Source: Aeromicrobium piscarium (GTDB lineage Bacteria > Actinomycetota > Actinomycetes > Propionibacteriales > Nocardioidaceae). From it: 32,641 bases of DNA. The notes under the pieces are model-generated. The model worked only from the letters and a program-made list of their open reading frames with translations, was not told the origin of the DNA and did no database searches. Both the position numbers and the translations under genes were made by a program. The stretch spans positions 303,962 to 336,602 of the forward strand of contig NZ_VLNT01000003.1 in NCBI RefSeq assembly GCF_007421815.1, in the 5' to 3' direction. Positions 7,985 to 15,737 of this stretch are shown piece after piece (the stretch's first letter is position 1; each line of letters starts with the position of its first letter).

Positions 7985-8071
7985 TCGGACAGGGTTTGGG
8001 AATCGCCCGGACGCTCCTACAGCGGCACTTCACCGAAATGCAATACGACGGGCACAGAACGGAGCGATCGC

Positions 8072-10735
8072 TCAGTGTCCGGCCTCGTGCCAGCTGCGAC
8101 CGTGGCCGACCGACACGTCCAACGGCACCGACAGACTGGCAGCCGAGGCCATCTGCTCGCGTACGAGACTCTCGACGCGCTCCTCCTCGCCCCGAGCGAC
8201 GTCCAGCACCAGTTCGTCGTGCACCTGGAGCAGCATCCGCGATCGCAGTCCGGCATCGGTCAAGGCCGCCTCGACACCGAGCATCGCCACCTTGATGATG
8301 TCCGCGGCGGAACCCTGGATCGGCGCGTTCAAGGCCATGCGCTCCGCCATCTCCCGGCGTTGCCGGTTGTCACTCTGCAAGTCCGGCAGATAGCGGCGCC
8401 GGCCCATGATCGTCTCGGTGAAGCCGGTCTGCCGTGCCTCGTCGACGATGCCGGCGAGGTAGTCGCGCACGCCGCCGAAGGTCTGGAAGTAGTCGTCCAT
8501 CAAGAGCTGCGCCTCACCCGGCGTGATACCCAGCTGCTGGCCCAGGCCGTAGGAGGAGAGACCGTAGGCGAGCCCGTAGTTCATCGCCTTGATGCGTGCT
8601 CGCAGCCCCCCGTCGATATCACCGGGATCGCGGTCGAAGACCTTGGCGGCCATGACCGTGTGGAAGTCATGTCCGGACTTGAAAGCCTCGATCAGATCAG
8701 CATCCTCGGACAGATGCGCCATGATCCGCATCTCGATCTGGCTGTAGTCGGCGGTCAGGAGAGACTCGTAGCCTTCTCCCACGACGAAGGCCTCTCGGAT
8801 CCGGCGCCCCGACTCGGTACGGATCGGGATGTTCTGCAGATTCGGGTCGGCCGAGCTGAGGCGTCCCGTCGCCGCGATGGTCTGATAGTAGGTGGTGTGG
8901 ATACGGCCATCGGGTTGCACCGTCTTCTGCAGTCCCTCGACGGTCTGTCGCAGCCGGGTGACATCTCGATGGGCGAGCAGGTGCTCGAGGAAGGGATGCT
9001 CGGTCTTGGCGTAGAGAGACTGCAGCGCATCGGCGTCGGTGGTGTAGCCCGTCTTGGTGCGCTTGGTCTTGGGCATCCCGAGCTCGTCGAAGAGCACGAC
9101 CTGCAGCTGCTTGGGCGACCCGAGATTGACCTCGCGCCCGATGACCGCATACGCGTCCTGCGCCGCGGCGACCATGCGATCGGTGAACTCCGCGTGCAGG
9201 GCATCGAGATGCGCACCGTCGATCGCGATACCGCGCGACTCCATCCGGCGCAGCACCTCGATCAGCGGAAGCTCGACATTGTCGAACAGCTCGAGAGCAC
9301 CGTGCTGCTCCACCTGCGGACGCAGCTCCGCCCAGAGGTCCAGTGCGGCCCGTGCCCGCTGAGCGGCGGCGTCCGCGCCCGCAGTGTCATCGTCGAAGGC
9401 GAGCTGACCCGAGTCATCACTCGCACTGATCTCCCGGTGCAGGTACCGGACCGACAGATCGGCCAGATCGTAGGAACGCTGATCCGGTCGCACCAGATAC
9501 GCCGCCAGCGCGGTATCGGCCCGCAATCCGGCCGTCTCCCAGCCCTGTGCGAGCAGCGCGTGGAACTGCCCCTTGGCATCGTGCATGACCAGACCACGAT
9601 CCGCGTCGGCCAGCCATCCGGCCAGAGCGGCATCGTCGTCCGGGGTGAGCCGATCGATCGAGACCCACAGGGAGTGGCCATCGCCGGTGGCCACCGCCAC
9701 GGTGTCCGCTCGCGCACCGCTGGGGCGCAGGATGCCGCCGACGTCGACGCCGAGCTCGGTCCCGGGGCCGGCGTGCTCGGCGAGCCAGGCCCCGACCTCG
9801 CCGGGACCGGGAAGGGTCAGCTGGAGGTCGAGCGTCGTACCTGAGGCGGACTCGTCGCCGCCGCCGAGGTAGTCGAACAACCGCTCACGCAGGGCCGAGA
9901 ACTCCAGCGCATCGAAGACACGGTGGATGGCGTCGCGATTCCACTCATTGGTGAAGCCCAGCTCCGCCGGCGCTGCGGACAGCTCCAGATCGCGGACCAG
10001 GGCGTTGAGCCGCCGGTTGCGTACGACATCGTCGAGATGGTCACGTAACGACTGCCCCGCCTTGCCGCCGATGGAATCGACATCGGCGATGATGCCGTCG
10101 AGCCCGTCGTGGGCGGTGATCCATTTGGCCGCGGTCTTGGGGCCTACCCCGGGGACGCCGGGAAGGTTGTCGCTCGTCTCCCCCACCAGCGCGGCGAGAT
10201 CGGGGTACCGGCCCGGCGGCACGCCGTACTTCTCCTCGACCGACGCCGGGGTCATCCGAGACAGGTCCGACACCCCGCGCTTGGGATAGAGCACCGTGGT
10301 TCGGGAGGTCACGAGCTGCAGGGCATCGCGATCACCCGTGCAGATCAGCACCTCCATCCCGGCATCCTCGGCCTCGCGCGACAGCGTGGCGATGATGTCG
10401 TCGGCCTCGAAGCCGGGCTTCTCCAGATAGGTGATGCTCAGCGCGTCGAGCACCTCCTTGATGAGCTCGACCTGCCCCTTGAACTCCTGTGGCGATGCCG
10501 ACCGATTGGCCTTGTACTCGGCGTACTCCTCGGTACGGAACGACGCGCGGGAGACGTCGAAGGCGACGGCCACATGTGTCGGCTGCTCATCACGCAGCAC
10601 ATTGATGAGCATCGAGGTGAAGCCGAACACCGCATTGGTGCTCTGCCCCGTGGTGGTCGAGAAGTTCTCCACCGGCAGCGCGAAGAAGGCGCGGTAGGCG
10701 ACAGAATGGCCGTCGATCAGTAGCAGTCGGTCCAC
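8072..10735 (-). CDS. polA: DNA polymerase I
   Basis: PolA fills gaps and removes RNA primers in replication and repair. The 887-aa protein has an N-terminal 5'-3' exonuclease (LLLIDGHSVAYRAFF at the start; GFEADDIIATL; ICTGDRDALQLV; GDNLPGVPGVGPKTA-type helix-hairpin region). A central domain follows, then the polymerase domain with motif A (DYSQIEMRI), motif B (RIKAMNYGLAYGLS) and motif C (QVHDELVLD, about 838). In the central domain the first exonuclease motif reads ELGVDVGGIL instead of DxE, so proofreading activity is probably lost, as in other actinobacterial PolA. I chose GTG at 10735 because the protein there begins right at the first beta strand as in homologues, and a TAGGGT -10 box lies 7 nt upstream; a GTG at 10768 is the alternative. 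Confidence 0.96.
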   Translation of the reverse strand: MDRLLLIDGHSVAYRAFFALPVENFSTTTGQSTNAVFGFTSMLINVLRDEQPTHVAVAFDVSRASFRTEEYAEYKANRSASPQEFKGQVELIKEVLDALSITYLEKPGFEADDIIATLSREAEDAGMEVLICTGDRDALQLVTSRTTVLYPKRGVSDLSRMTPASVEEKYGVPPGRYPDLAALVGETSDNLPGVPGVGPKTAAKWITAHDGLDGIIADVDSIGGKAGQSLRDHLDDVVRNRRLNALVRDLELSAAPAELGFTNEWNRDAIHRVFDALEFSALRERLFDYLGGGDESASGTTLDLQLTLPGPGEVGAWLAEHAGPGTELGVDVGGILRPSGARADTVAVATGDGHSLWVSIDRLTPDDDAALAGWLADADRGLVMHDAKGQFHALLAQGWETAGLRADTALAAYLVRPDQRSYDLADLSVRYLHREISASDDSGQLAFDDDTAGADAAAQRARAALDLWAELRPQVEQHGALELFDNVELPLIEVLRRMESRGIAIDGAHLDALHAEFTDRMVAAAQDAYAVIGREVNLGSPKQLQVVLFDELGMPKTKRTKTGYTTDADALQSLYAKTEHPFLEHLLAHRDVTRLRQTVEGLQKTVQPDGRIHTTYYQTIAATGRLSSADPNLQNIPIRTESGRRIREAFVVGEGYESLLTADYSQIEMRIMAHLSEDADLIEAFKSGHDFHTVMAAKVFDRDPGDIDGGLRARIKAMNYGLAYGLSSYGLGQQLGITPGEAQLLMDDYFQTFGGVRDYLAGIVDEARQTGFTETIMGRRRYLPDLQSDNRQRREMAERMALNAPIQGSAADIIKVAMLGVEAALTDAGLRSRMLLQVHDELVLDVARGEEERVESLVREQMASAASLSVPLDVSVGHGRSWHEAGH

Positions 10736-10742
10736 ATCGAAC

Positions 10743-10748
10743 ACCCTA
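10743..10748 (-). promoter_or_regulatory. -10 box of polA (leaderless start)
   Basis: TAGGGT on the minus strand, 7 nt before the GTG at 10735, is the same hexamer as that before the aminopeptidase gene. It supports the shorter polA start and a message without a leader. Confidence 0.5.
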
Positions 10749-10777
10749 GTGGTCGGGGCCGACAGCACAGCCTGAGG

Positions 10778-11380
10778 TCAGTTGAGCGCGGCCTCCTGGC
10801 GGCGCCGCAACGTGCGACGGACCGCCAACAACCGGCCGTTGCCGCGGGCATGCGCGATCCCGCCATCGAGGCGAGCACGCAGTCGGCTCGTCTGCACACC
10901 GCGCAGCACCGCCAGCTGGTTGAAGCCCACCTTCGTGAAGTAGCGGTTGGTCTCACGTGCCTGCGCCGGCACACTCGCCACGACGATCTCGCACCCGTGC
11001 TCCTCCGCGTGCGCGGCCATCGCCGACAACAACAGGCGGGCGACCGATCGCCGCCGGTACTCCGGGCGGACGTGGACATCGGTGACGATCAGCATGCCCG
11101 CGCGACTGATCGGCGACACGGTGGCGAGATCGCCGGCGACGACGCCCACGACGCGATCATCGTCCAGTGCCACGATCATCCGACGGGCGCGGTGGTCGAA
11201 GTTATAGGCCATCGCCTCCGCGGCCTCGCTCGCGTCCGGGCGGCGCCACAGCATCTGCTGCGTGAACGCCTCAGGGCCATCGCCCTGCCCGGCTTCGGCG
11301 CAGACCGTCCAGAGCTCGACCAAGCCCGGCGCGTCATCGAGCGTCGCATCCCGCAACGTCACTACCGCACGGCTTCCCAT
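10778..11380 (-). CDS. GNAT family N-acetyltransferase
   Basis: A 200-aa acetyl-CoA-dependent acyltransferase of unknown substrate. The GNAT core is visible: an N-terminal strand TLRDATLDDAPGLVELW, the central strand VVGVVAGDL, strand-4 plus acetyl-CoA loop as VTDVHVRPEYRRRSVARLLL (Q/RxxGxG/A-like, here RRRSVA), and the late ETNRYFTKVGFNQ segment typical of the fold. The C-terminus is Arg-rich (RRTLRRRQEA). The ATG at 11380 has GGAGG 11 nt upstream. It sits 42 nt ahead of polA on the same strand, so it may read into polA in addition to polA's own promoter. It diverges from the liv operon across a 220-nt gap. Confidence 0.85.
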   Translation of the reverse strand: MGSRAVVTLRDATLDDAPGLVELWTVCAEAGQGDGPEAFTQQMLWRRPDASEAAEAMAYNFDHRARRMIVALDDDRVVGVVAGDLATVSPISRAGMLIVTDVHVRPEYRRRSVARLLLSAMAAHAEEHGCEIVVASVPAQARETNRYFTKVGFNQLAVLRGVQTSRLRARLDGGIAHARGNGRLLAVRRTLRRRQEAALN

Positions 11381-11443
11381 CGACTCGCTGACCTCCGCCC
11401 TGGCTCCCCGAACAAGGCCTTAGCGTACGCCCCGATCCCCGGC

Positions 11444-11577
11444 CGGGACAGTCCTGTCACCCCAGAGCAAGCGGACGTGCATGTCCGAACAAAGAAATCG
11501 AACTGTTACCGCTGTCCACTGCACACTCACCCCGAATCCACCTATGCTCATGCGGAACGCGGACAGCCCGCTGTCCG
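11444..11577. promoter_or_regulatory. Cluster of GGACA/TGTCC inverted repeats in the liv operon control region
   Basis: The divergent gap holds several related elements. They are GACAG-TC-CTGTC at 11447-11458; CGGACGTGCATGTCCG at 11472-11487 (14 of 16 positions palindromic); a single CCGCTGTCC at 11509-11517; and CGGACAGCCCGCTGTCCG at 11560-11577 (perfect 7-bp arms). The shared half-site is about CGGACA. A TATGCT at 11543-11548 could be the -10 of livH, which would place the last element just after transcription start, a repressor position. Confidence 0.5.
11543..11548 (+). promoter_or_regulatory. Candidate -10 box of the liv operon
   Basis: TATGCT lies 52 nt upstream of the livH GTG, in the locally A/T-richest stretch of the gap. 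No good -35 is seen at 16-18 nt. Confidence 0.35.
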
Positions 11578-11600
11578 TAACTGACGAGCAGGAGAACTGT

Positions 11601-12905
11601 GTGCAACGACGTCTGACGTCTGTGCTCGCGCTGCTAGGGGGGATGCTCTTCCTTGCCACCGGCGCCGCGAGCGGATCTGCGTTATCAACGCTTCCCAGCG
11701 AATCGGAGGGACAGAACACCATCACCGTCCGCGTGGTCGACTCACGCGACGAAGCCGACAACGACCCCGTCGCGGATGTCGACGTCGAGGTCGCCAAGGA
11801 CGACGGGAGCTTCGAGGAGACCGGCACCACCGACGCCGATGGACAAGCGGTCGTGGAGATCCCGGCCAACGGCAAGTACACGGTCGAACTCGATGAGGAC
11901 ACACTCCCCTCGGGCGCGGAGCTCGAGGACGGCCGCTCGACGCTGGAGGTGCAGATCCTCACCAGCGGCAACCGTGCCGTCCAGTTCAATATCGGCGACG
12001 AAGCGAAGAGCGGACCCGGCCTGGGCAAGCAGCTGGTCAACGGACTCACCTCGGGGGTGAAGTTCGGTGCCATCATCGGCCTCGCCGCACTCGGGCTGTC
12101 GCTCATCTTCGGCACCACGGGCCTGACCAACTTTGCGCACGGTGAGCTCATCACCCTCGGCGCGGTGTTCACGCTCTTCCTCAACCGTGGTCTGGGCCTT
12201 CCCGTGGTGGTCGCGGGATTCGGCGCCGTGCTTCTCGCGGGGCTCTTCGGCTGGGGACAGGATCGTGCTCTCTGGAGACCGCTGCGCAATCGCGGTACCG
12301 GGCTCGTCGCGATGATGATCGTGAGCATCGGCTTCGCGATCCTGTTGCGCTATCTGTTCCAGTACGTCATCGGCGGGCGCACGCAGCCGCTGACCCAATA
12401 CGTCACCCAGTCGCGCATCTCCCTCGGACCGGTCTCCATGACCCCGAAGGAGATCTTCATCGTGATCGTCTCCTTCACCGTCATCGCACTCACCTGCCTC
12501 GTGCTCATGAAGACCCGGCTCGGCAAGGCGACCCGGGCCGTGTCGGACAATCCGGCACTCGCGGCCTCCTCGGGCATGCGCGTCGACGGAGTCGTCACCA
12601 CCGTCTGGATCCTCGGCACCGGACTCACCGGCCTCGCCGGCGTCATGCTCGCCCTGGATCAACAGGTCATGTTCCGGATGGGCTTCAATTTGCTCCTGCT
12701 CGTCTTCGCCGCGGTCTGCCTCGGCGGGCTCGGCACCATCTGGGGAGCACTGCTCGGCAGCCTCATCATCGGCATCCTCGTCGAGGTGTCGCCGGTGCTG
12801 GGCATGCCAGCAGAGCTCAAACCGGTGGGCGCGCTCATCGCGCTCATTCTCATCTTGCTGCTGAGACCGCAAGGCATCCTCGGCCGCACCGAGCGGATCG
12901 GATAA
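11601..12905 (+). CDS. livH: LivH-type ABC permease with N-terminal exported domain
   Basis: A 434-aa membrane subunit of a branched-chain amino-acid-type importer. It begins with a signal peptide (TSVLALLGGMLFLATGAAS). An extracellular domain at about 33-128 (NTITVRVVD, TTDADGQAVVEIPANGKYTVEL) looks like a carboxypeptidase-regulatory or prealbumin-like beta sandwich. From about 138 the LivH permease follows (SGVKFGAIIGLAALGLSLIF, TNFAHGELITLGA, TRLGKATRAVSDNPALAAS coupling loop, and a final LLLRPQGILGR). The last 300 residues equal a normal LivH; the first 130 are extra. GTG at 11601 is preceded by AGGAG with good spacing, and the signal peptide begins there; the frame is open back to 11481 without sense. 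First gene of livHMGF. Substrate is not shown by the sequence. Confidence 0.9.
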   Translation: MQRRLTSVLALLGGMLFLATGAASGSALSTLPSESEGQNTITVRVVDSRDEADNDPVADVDVEVAKDDGSFEETGTTDADGQAVVEIPANGKYTVELDEDTLPSGAELEDGRSTLEVQILTSGNRAVQFNIGDEAKSGPGLGKQLVNGLTSGVKFGAIIGLAALGLSLIFGTTGLTNFAHGELITLGAVFTLFLNRGLGLPVVVAGFGAVLLAGLFGWGQDRALWRPLRNRGTGLVAMMIVSIGFAILLRYLFQYVIGGRTQPLTQYVTQSRISLGPVSMTPKEIFIVIVSFTVIALTCLVLMKTRLGKATRAVSDNPALAASSGMRVDGVVTTVWILGTGLTGLAGVMLALDQQVMFRMGFNLLLLVFAAVCLGGLGTIWGALLGSLIIGILVEVSPVLGMPAELKPVGALIALILILLLRPQGILGRTERIG

Positions 12906-12914
12906 GGGGACGCC

Positions 12915-13910
12915 ATGAACTGGGGATATATCTTCGAATTCGCCATCACGCAGGCCCTCGGGCCGACCGCGGTGGTGTACGCATTGGCCGCGATCGGCCT
13001 CAACATCCACTTCGGCTACACCGGCCTGTTGAACTTCGGCCAAGCCGGGTTCATGGCCGTCGGCGCCTATGGCACAGCGGCGAGCGTCGTGACCTTCGGG
13101 ATCCCGCTGTGGGCAGGACTCCTGGTCGGCCTGCTCGCCACCGTCGTGCTCGCTCTCATTCTGGGAGTTCCGACTCTGCGGCTACGGGCCGACTATCTGG
13201 CCATCGCCACGATCGCCTCGGCCGAGATCCTGCGAAGGATCTTCCAGTCGGTGACCTTCTCGGACACCTTCGGCGGCAGCACTGGCCTGAGCGGATTCGC
13301 CCGGGACTTCTACGCGCTGAACCCGTACACCGACACCGTCAGCCTCGGCTTCATCAGCTTCCGCAACACCACGGCGTGGGTGCTGACCGTCGGCTGGGGA
13401 CTCGTCCTATTGTCGTGCCTCATCGTCTGGGCAGCCACCAAAAGCCCGTGGGGACGCGTCCTGAAGTCGATCCGCGAGGATGAGGACGCCGTGCGGTCGC
13501 TCGGCAAGAACGTCTACTGGTACAAGATGCAGGCGCTCATCCTGGGTGGTCTGTTCGGTGGTCTGGGCGGCATCGTGCTGATCCTGACCCAATCGGCGGC
13601 CGTCCCGACCGACTTTGCCACCAACACGACCTTCTTCGCCTGGGCCTGTCTGCTGCTCGGCGGTGCCGCGCGTGTGTGGGGTCCCGTTGTCGGCGCGATC
13701 ATCTTCTGGTTCCTGCTGAACTTCCTCGGGGAGCTGTTCTCGCAGATGACGCGCGGCGCGGACCCGATCCTGCCGACCTGGCTGATGACCGAGACCCAGG
13801 CGAGCCTCATCCGTTTCATCATCCTGGGACTGGGGCTCATGCTGTTGATGATCTTCAGACCACAGGGAATCTTCGGCGACCGAAGGGAGCTGGCGATCGA
13901 TGCCCGCTGA
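12915..13910 (+). CDS. livM: LivM-type ABC permease
   Basis: The second membrane subunit, 331 aa, with about eight or nine hydrophobic helices. It carries LivM features: NIHFGYTGLLNFGQAGFMAVGAYG near residues 33-56, GVPTLRLRADYLAIATIASAEILR (about 85-108), the SIREDEDAVRSLGKN coupling segment facing the ATPase, and the terminal IFRPQGIFGDRREL. It is 9 nt after livH with an AAGGGGA ribosome site and overlaps livG by 11 nt, so the operon is tightly coupled. Pairs with LivH to form the channel. Confidence 0.93.
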   Translation: MNWGYIFEFAITQALGPTAVVYALAAIGLNIHFGYTGLLNFGQAGFMAVGAYGTAASVVTFGIPLWAGLLVGLLATVVLALILGVPTLRLRADYLAIATIASAEILRRIFQSVTFSDTFGGSTGLSGFARDFYALNPYTDTVSLGFISFRNTTAWVLTVGWGLVLLSCLIVWAATKSPWGRVLKSIREDEDAVRSLGKNVYWYKMQALILGGLFGGLGGIVLILTQSAAVPTDFATNTTFFAWACLLLGGAARVWGPVVGAIIFWFLLNFLGELFSQMTRGADPILPTWLMTETQASLIRFIILGLGLMLLMIFRPQGIFGDRRELAIDAR

Positions 13911-14823
13911 CACCAACGCCACCACAGGGCCCGCGGCTCTGCAGGGCCTGGCCACCGAGCCGGGCGTACCGAAGCCCGATCCGATCCTGGTCGGCGACAA
14001 GATCAAGCGCAGTTTCGGCGGACTGACCGCCGTGGACGTCGGACACATCGAAGTTCAGCGCGGCGCTATCACGGCCCTCATCGGGCCCAACGGCGCGGGC
14101 AAGACCACCCTGTTCAACCTGCTGACCGGCTTCGACAAGCCGGACTCGGGCACATGGTCCTTCAACGATCAGTCGCTCAGCGGCGTGCCGGCTTTCAAGG
14201 TCGCCCGTCGCGGCATGGTGCGCACCTTCCAGCTGACCAAAGTCCTCGCGAAGCTCACAGTGATCGAGAACATGCGGCTGGGCGCCACAGGGCAGCGTGG
14301 AGAGAAGTTCCTCAGCGCGCTGTTCCGTCCGCTGTGGAAGAGCCAGGAGGACGAGATCACCCGGCGGGCCGACGATCTGCTCGCACGTTTCAAACTCGAC
14401 ACGAAGCGCGAGGACTTCGCCGGCTCGTTGTCCGGTGGCCAGCGCAAGCTGTTGGAGATGGCTCGTGCGCTGATGGTCGACCCCGAGCTCGTCATGCTCG
14501 ATGAGCCCATGGCCGGGGTCAACCCGGCGCTCAAGCAGTCACTCCTCGGACGTGTGAAGTCGCTGCGCGAGGACGGCCGGACCGTGCTGTTCGTCGAGCA
14601 CGACATGGACATGGTCCGCGACATCTCCGACTGGGTCATCGTGATGGCCCAGGGTGAGATCGTCGCCGAGGGCACACCCGCCCAGGTCATGGCCGACGAA
14701 CGCGTGATCGACGCCTACCTCGGCGCCCACCACGACACCGATCTGACCGAGCTCGACCACGAGGCCGTCCAGGCCCAAGCCGAGGCGGAGCTCGACGAGG
14801 AGGAGGCGAAGCACGATGACTGA
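13900..14823 (+). CDS. livG: LivG-type ABC ATPase
   Basis: A 307-aa cytosolic ATPase of the importer. Walker A is GPNGAGKTT (about 65), the signature is SLSGGQRKLLEMARAL, Walker B is LVMLDEPMAG, and the switch histidine lies in VEHDMDMV. The sequence VARRGMVRTFQLTKVLAKLTVIENM is typical of LivG. A 30-residue N-terminal extension and an acidic 30-residue C-terminal tail (Glu/Asp-rich) flank the domain. The ATG lies inside the end of livM (11-nt overlap) with GGGAG upstream. Confidence 0.93.
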   Translation: MPADTNATTGPAALQGLATEPGVPKPDPILVGDKIKRSFGGLTAVDVGHIEVQRGAITALIGPNGAGKTTLFNLLTGFDKPDSGTWSFNDQSLSGVPAFKVARRGMVRTFQLTKVLAKLTVIENMRLGATGQRGEKFLSALFRPLWKSQEDEITRRADDLLARFKLDTKREDFAGSLSGGQRKLLEMARALMVDPELVMLDEPMAGVNPALKQSLLGRVKSLREDGRTVLFVEHDMDMVRDISDWVIVMAQGEIVAEGTPAQVMADERVIDAYLGAHHDTDLTELDHEAVQAQAEAELDEEEAKHDD

Positions 14824-15598
14824 CACCGACGGTCTCGCGCTGGAACGCGAGAAGCACCTGAGCGGTGCCGCCGACGCGTTGCTGCGTGCCGACGACCTCA
14901 TCGCCGGCTACCTGCCGGGCGTCAACATCCTCAACGGGGCGGACCTGTATTGCCAGCGTGGGGAGCTCGTCGGCATCATCGGTCCGAACGGCGCCGGAAA
15001 GTCCACGCTGCTCAAAGCGCTCTTCGGTCTGGTCAAGGTGCACAGCGGCACGGTGAAGCTCGACGGCCAGGACATCACGAATCAGCGTGCCGACCAGCTG
15101 GTCTCTAAGGGGATCGGTTTCGTCCCACAGACGAACAACGTGTTCCCCAGCCTGACGATCGAGGAGAACCTCGAGATGGGCTGCTATCAGGCTCCGCGCA
15201 AGTTCACGGAACGCTTCGAGTTCGTGACCGATCTGTTCCCCCGACTCGGGGAGCGTCGCAAGCAGCGGGCGGGGTCGTTGTCGGGCGGCGAGCGTCAGAT
15301 GGTGGCCATGGGACGCGCCCTCATGATGGACCCGTCGGTGCTCCTGCTCGACGAGCCCTCGGCAGGCCTCTCCCCTGTCTTGCAGGATGAGGTCTTCGTG
15401 CAGACGCGCACGATCAACAAGGCCGGCGTCTCGGTCGTGATGGTCGAGCAGAACGCTCGTCGATGCCTGCAGATCTGCGACCGGGGTTATGTGCTCGATC
15501 AGGGACGCAATGCCTACAGCGGACGTGGTCGCGAGCTGGCCAACGATCCGAAGGTGATCGAGCTCTACCTCGGCACCCTCGGAGCCAAGGCCGACTAA
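14816..15598 (+). CDS. livF: LivF-type ABC ATPase
   Basis: A 260-aa second ATPase of the importer. Walker A GPNGAGKST (about 59), the Q-loop FVPQTNNVFPSLTIEENLEMG, signature SLSGGERQMVAMGRAL, Walker B VLLLDEPSAGLSP and VVMVEQNARRCL with the H-loop replaced by Gln, as is usual in LivF. The start overlaps livG by 8 nt and has GAGGAGG upstream. Ends the operon before a 19-bp terminator hairpin. Confidence 0.93.
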   Translation: MTDTDGLALEREKHLSGAADALLRADDLIAGYLPGVNILNGADLYCQRGELVGIIGPNGAGKSTLLKALFGLVKVHSGTVKLDGQDITNQRADQLVSKGIGFVPQTNNVFPSLTIEENLEMGCYQAPRKFTERFEFVTDLFPRLGERRKQRAGSLSGGERQMVAMGRALMMDPSVLLLDEPSAGLSPVLQDEVFVQTRTINKAGVSVVMVEQNARRCLQICDRGYVLDQGRNAYSGRGRELANDPKVIELYLGTLGAKAD

Positions 15599-15606
15599 CC
15601 CGCACA

Positions 15607-15649
15607 GCGACGAGGGGGTTGGACCCACGTGGTCCAACCCCCTCGTCGC
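15607..15649. terminator. Bidirectional terminator hairpin after livF
   Basis: A perfect 19-bp stem (15607-15625 with 15631-15649) and a 5-nt loop start 8 nt after the livF stop codon. It stands between two convergent genes. Confidence 0.85.
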
Positions 15650-15681
15650 GTCTGCGCTGCTATCGGCGGAGAGCGAACGCA

Positions 15682-15713
15682 CGAGAGCCCCGGCCGTTCG
15701 GCCAGGGCTCTCG
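15682..15713 (-). terminator. Terminator hairpin after livK
   Basis: Arms CGAGAGCCC plus GGCC with one internal C/A mismatch fold around a GTTC loop, 25 nt after the livK stop on the minus strand. It is separate from the livF hairpin. Confidence 0.75.
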
Positions 15714-15737
15714 CTACCTCAGACGGTGCCGGGTGCC

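Noticed and set aside
8063..8074. Palindrome GAGCGATCGCTC at the polA stop codon as a terminator
   Set aside because: It has no loop room for a full stem and overlaps the coding end; probably chance.
11481..11600. A longer LivH beginning with an ATG at 11481
   Set aside because: It would run through the palindrome cluster and promoter and hide the signal peptide; GTG 11601 has a good ribosome site.
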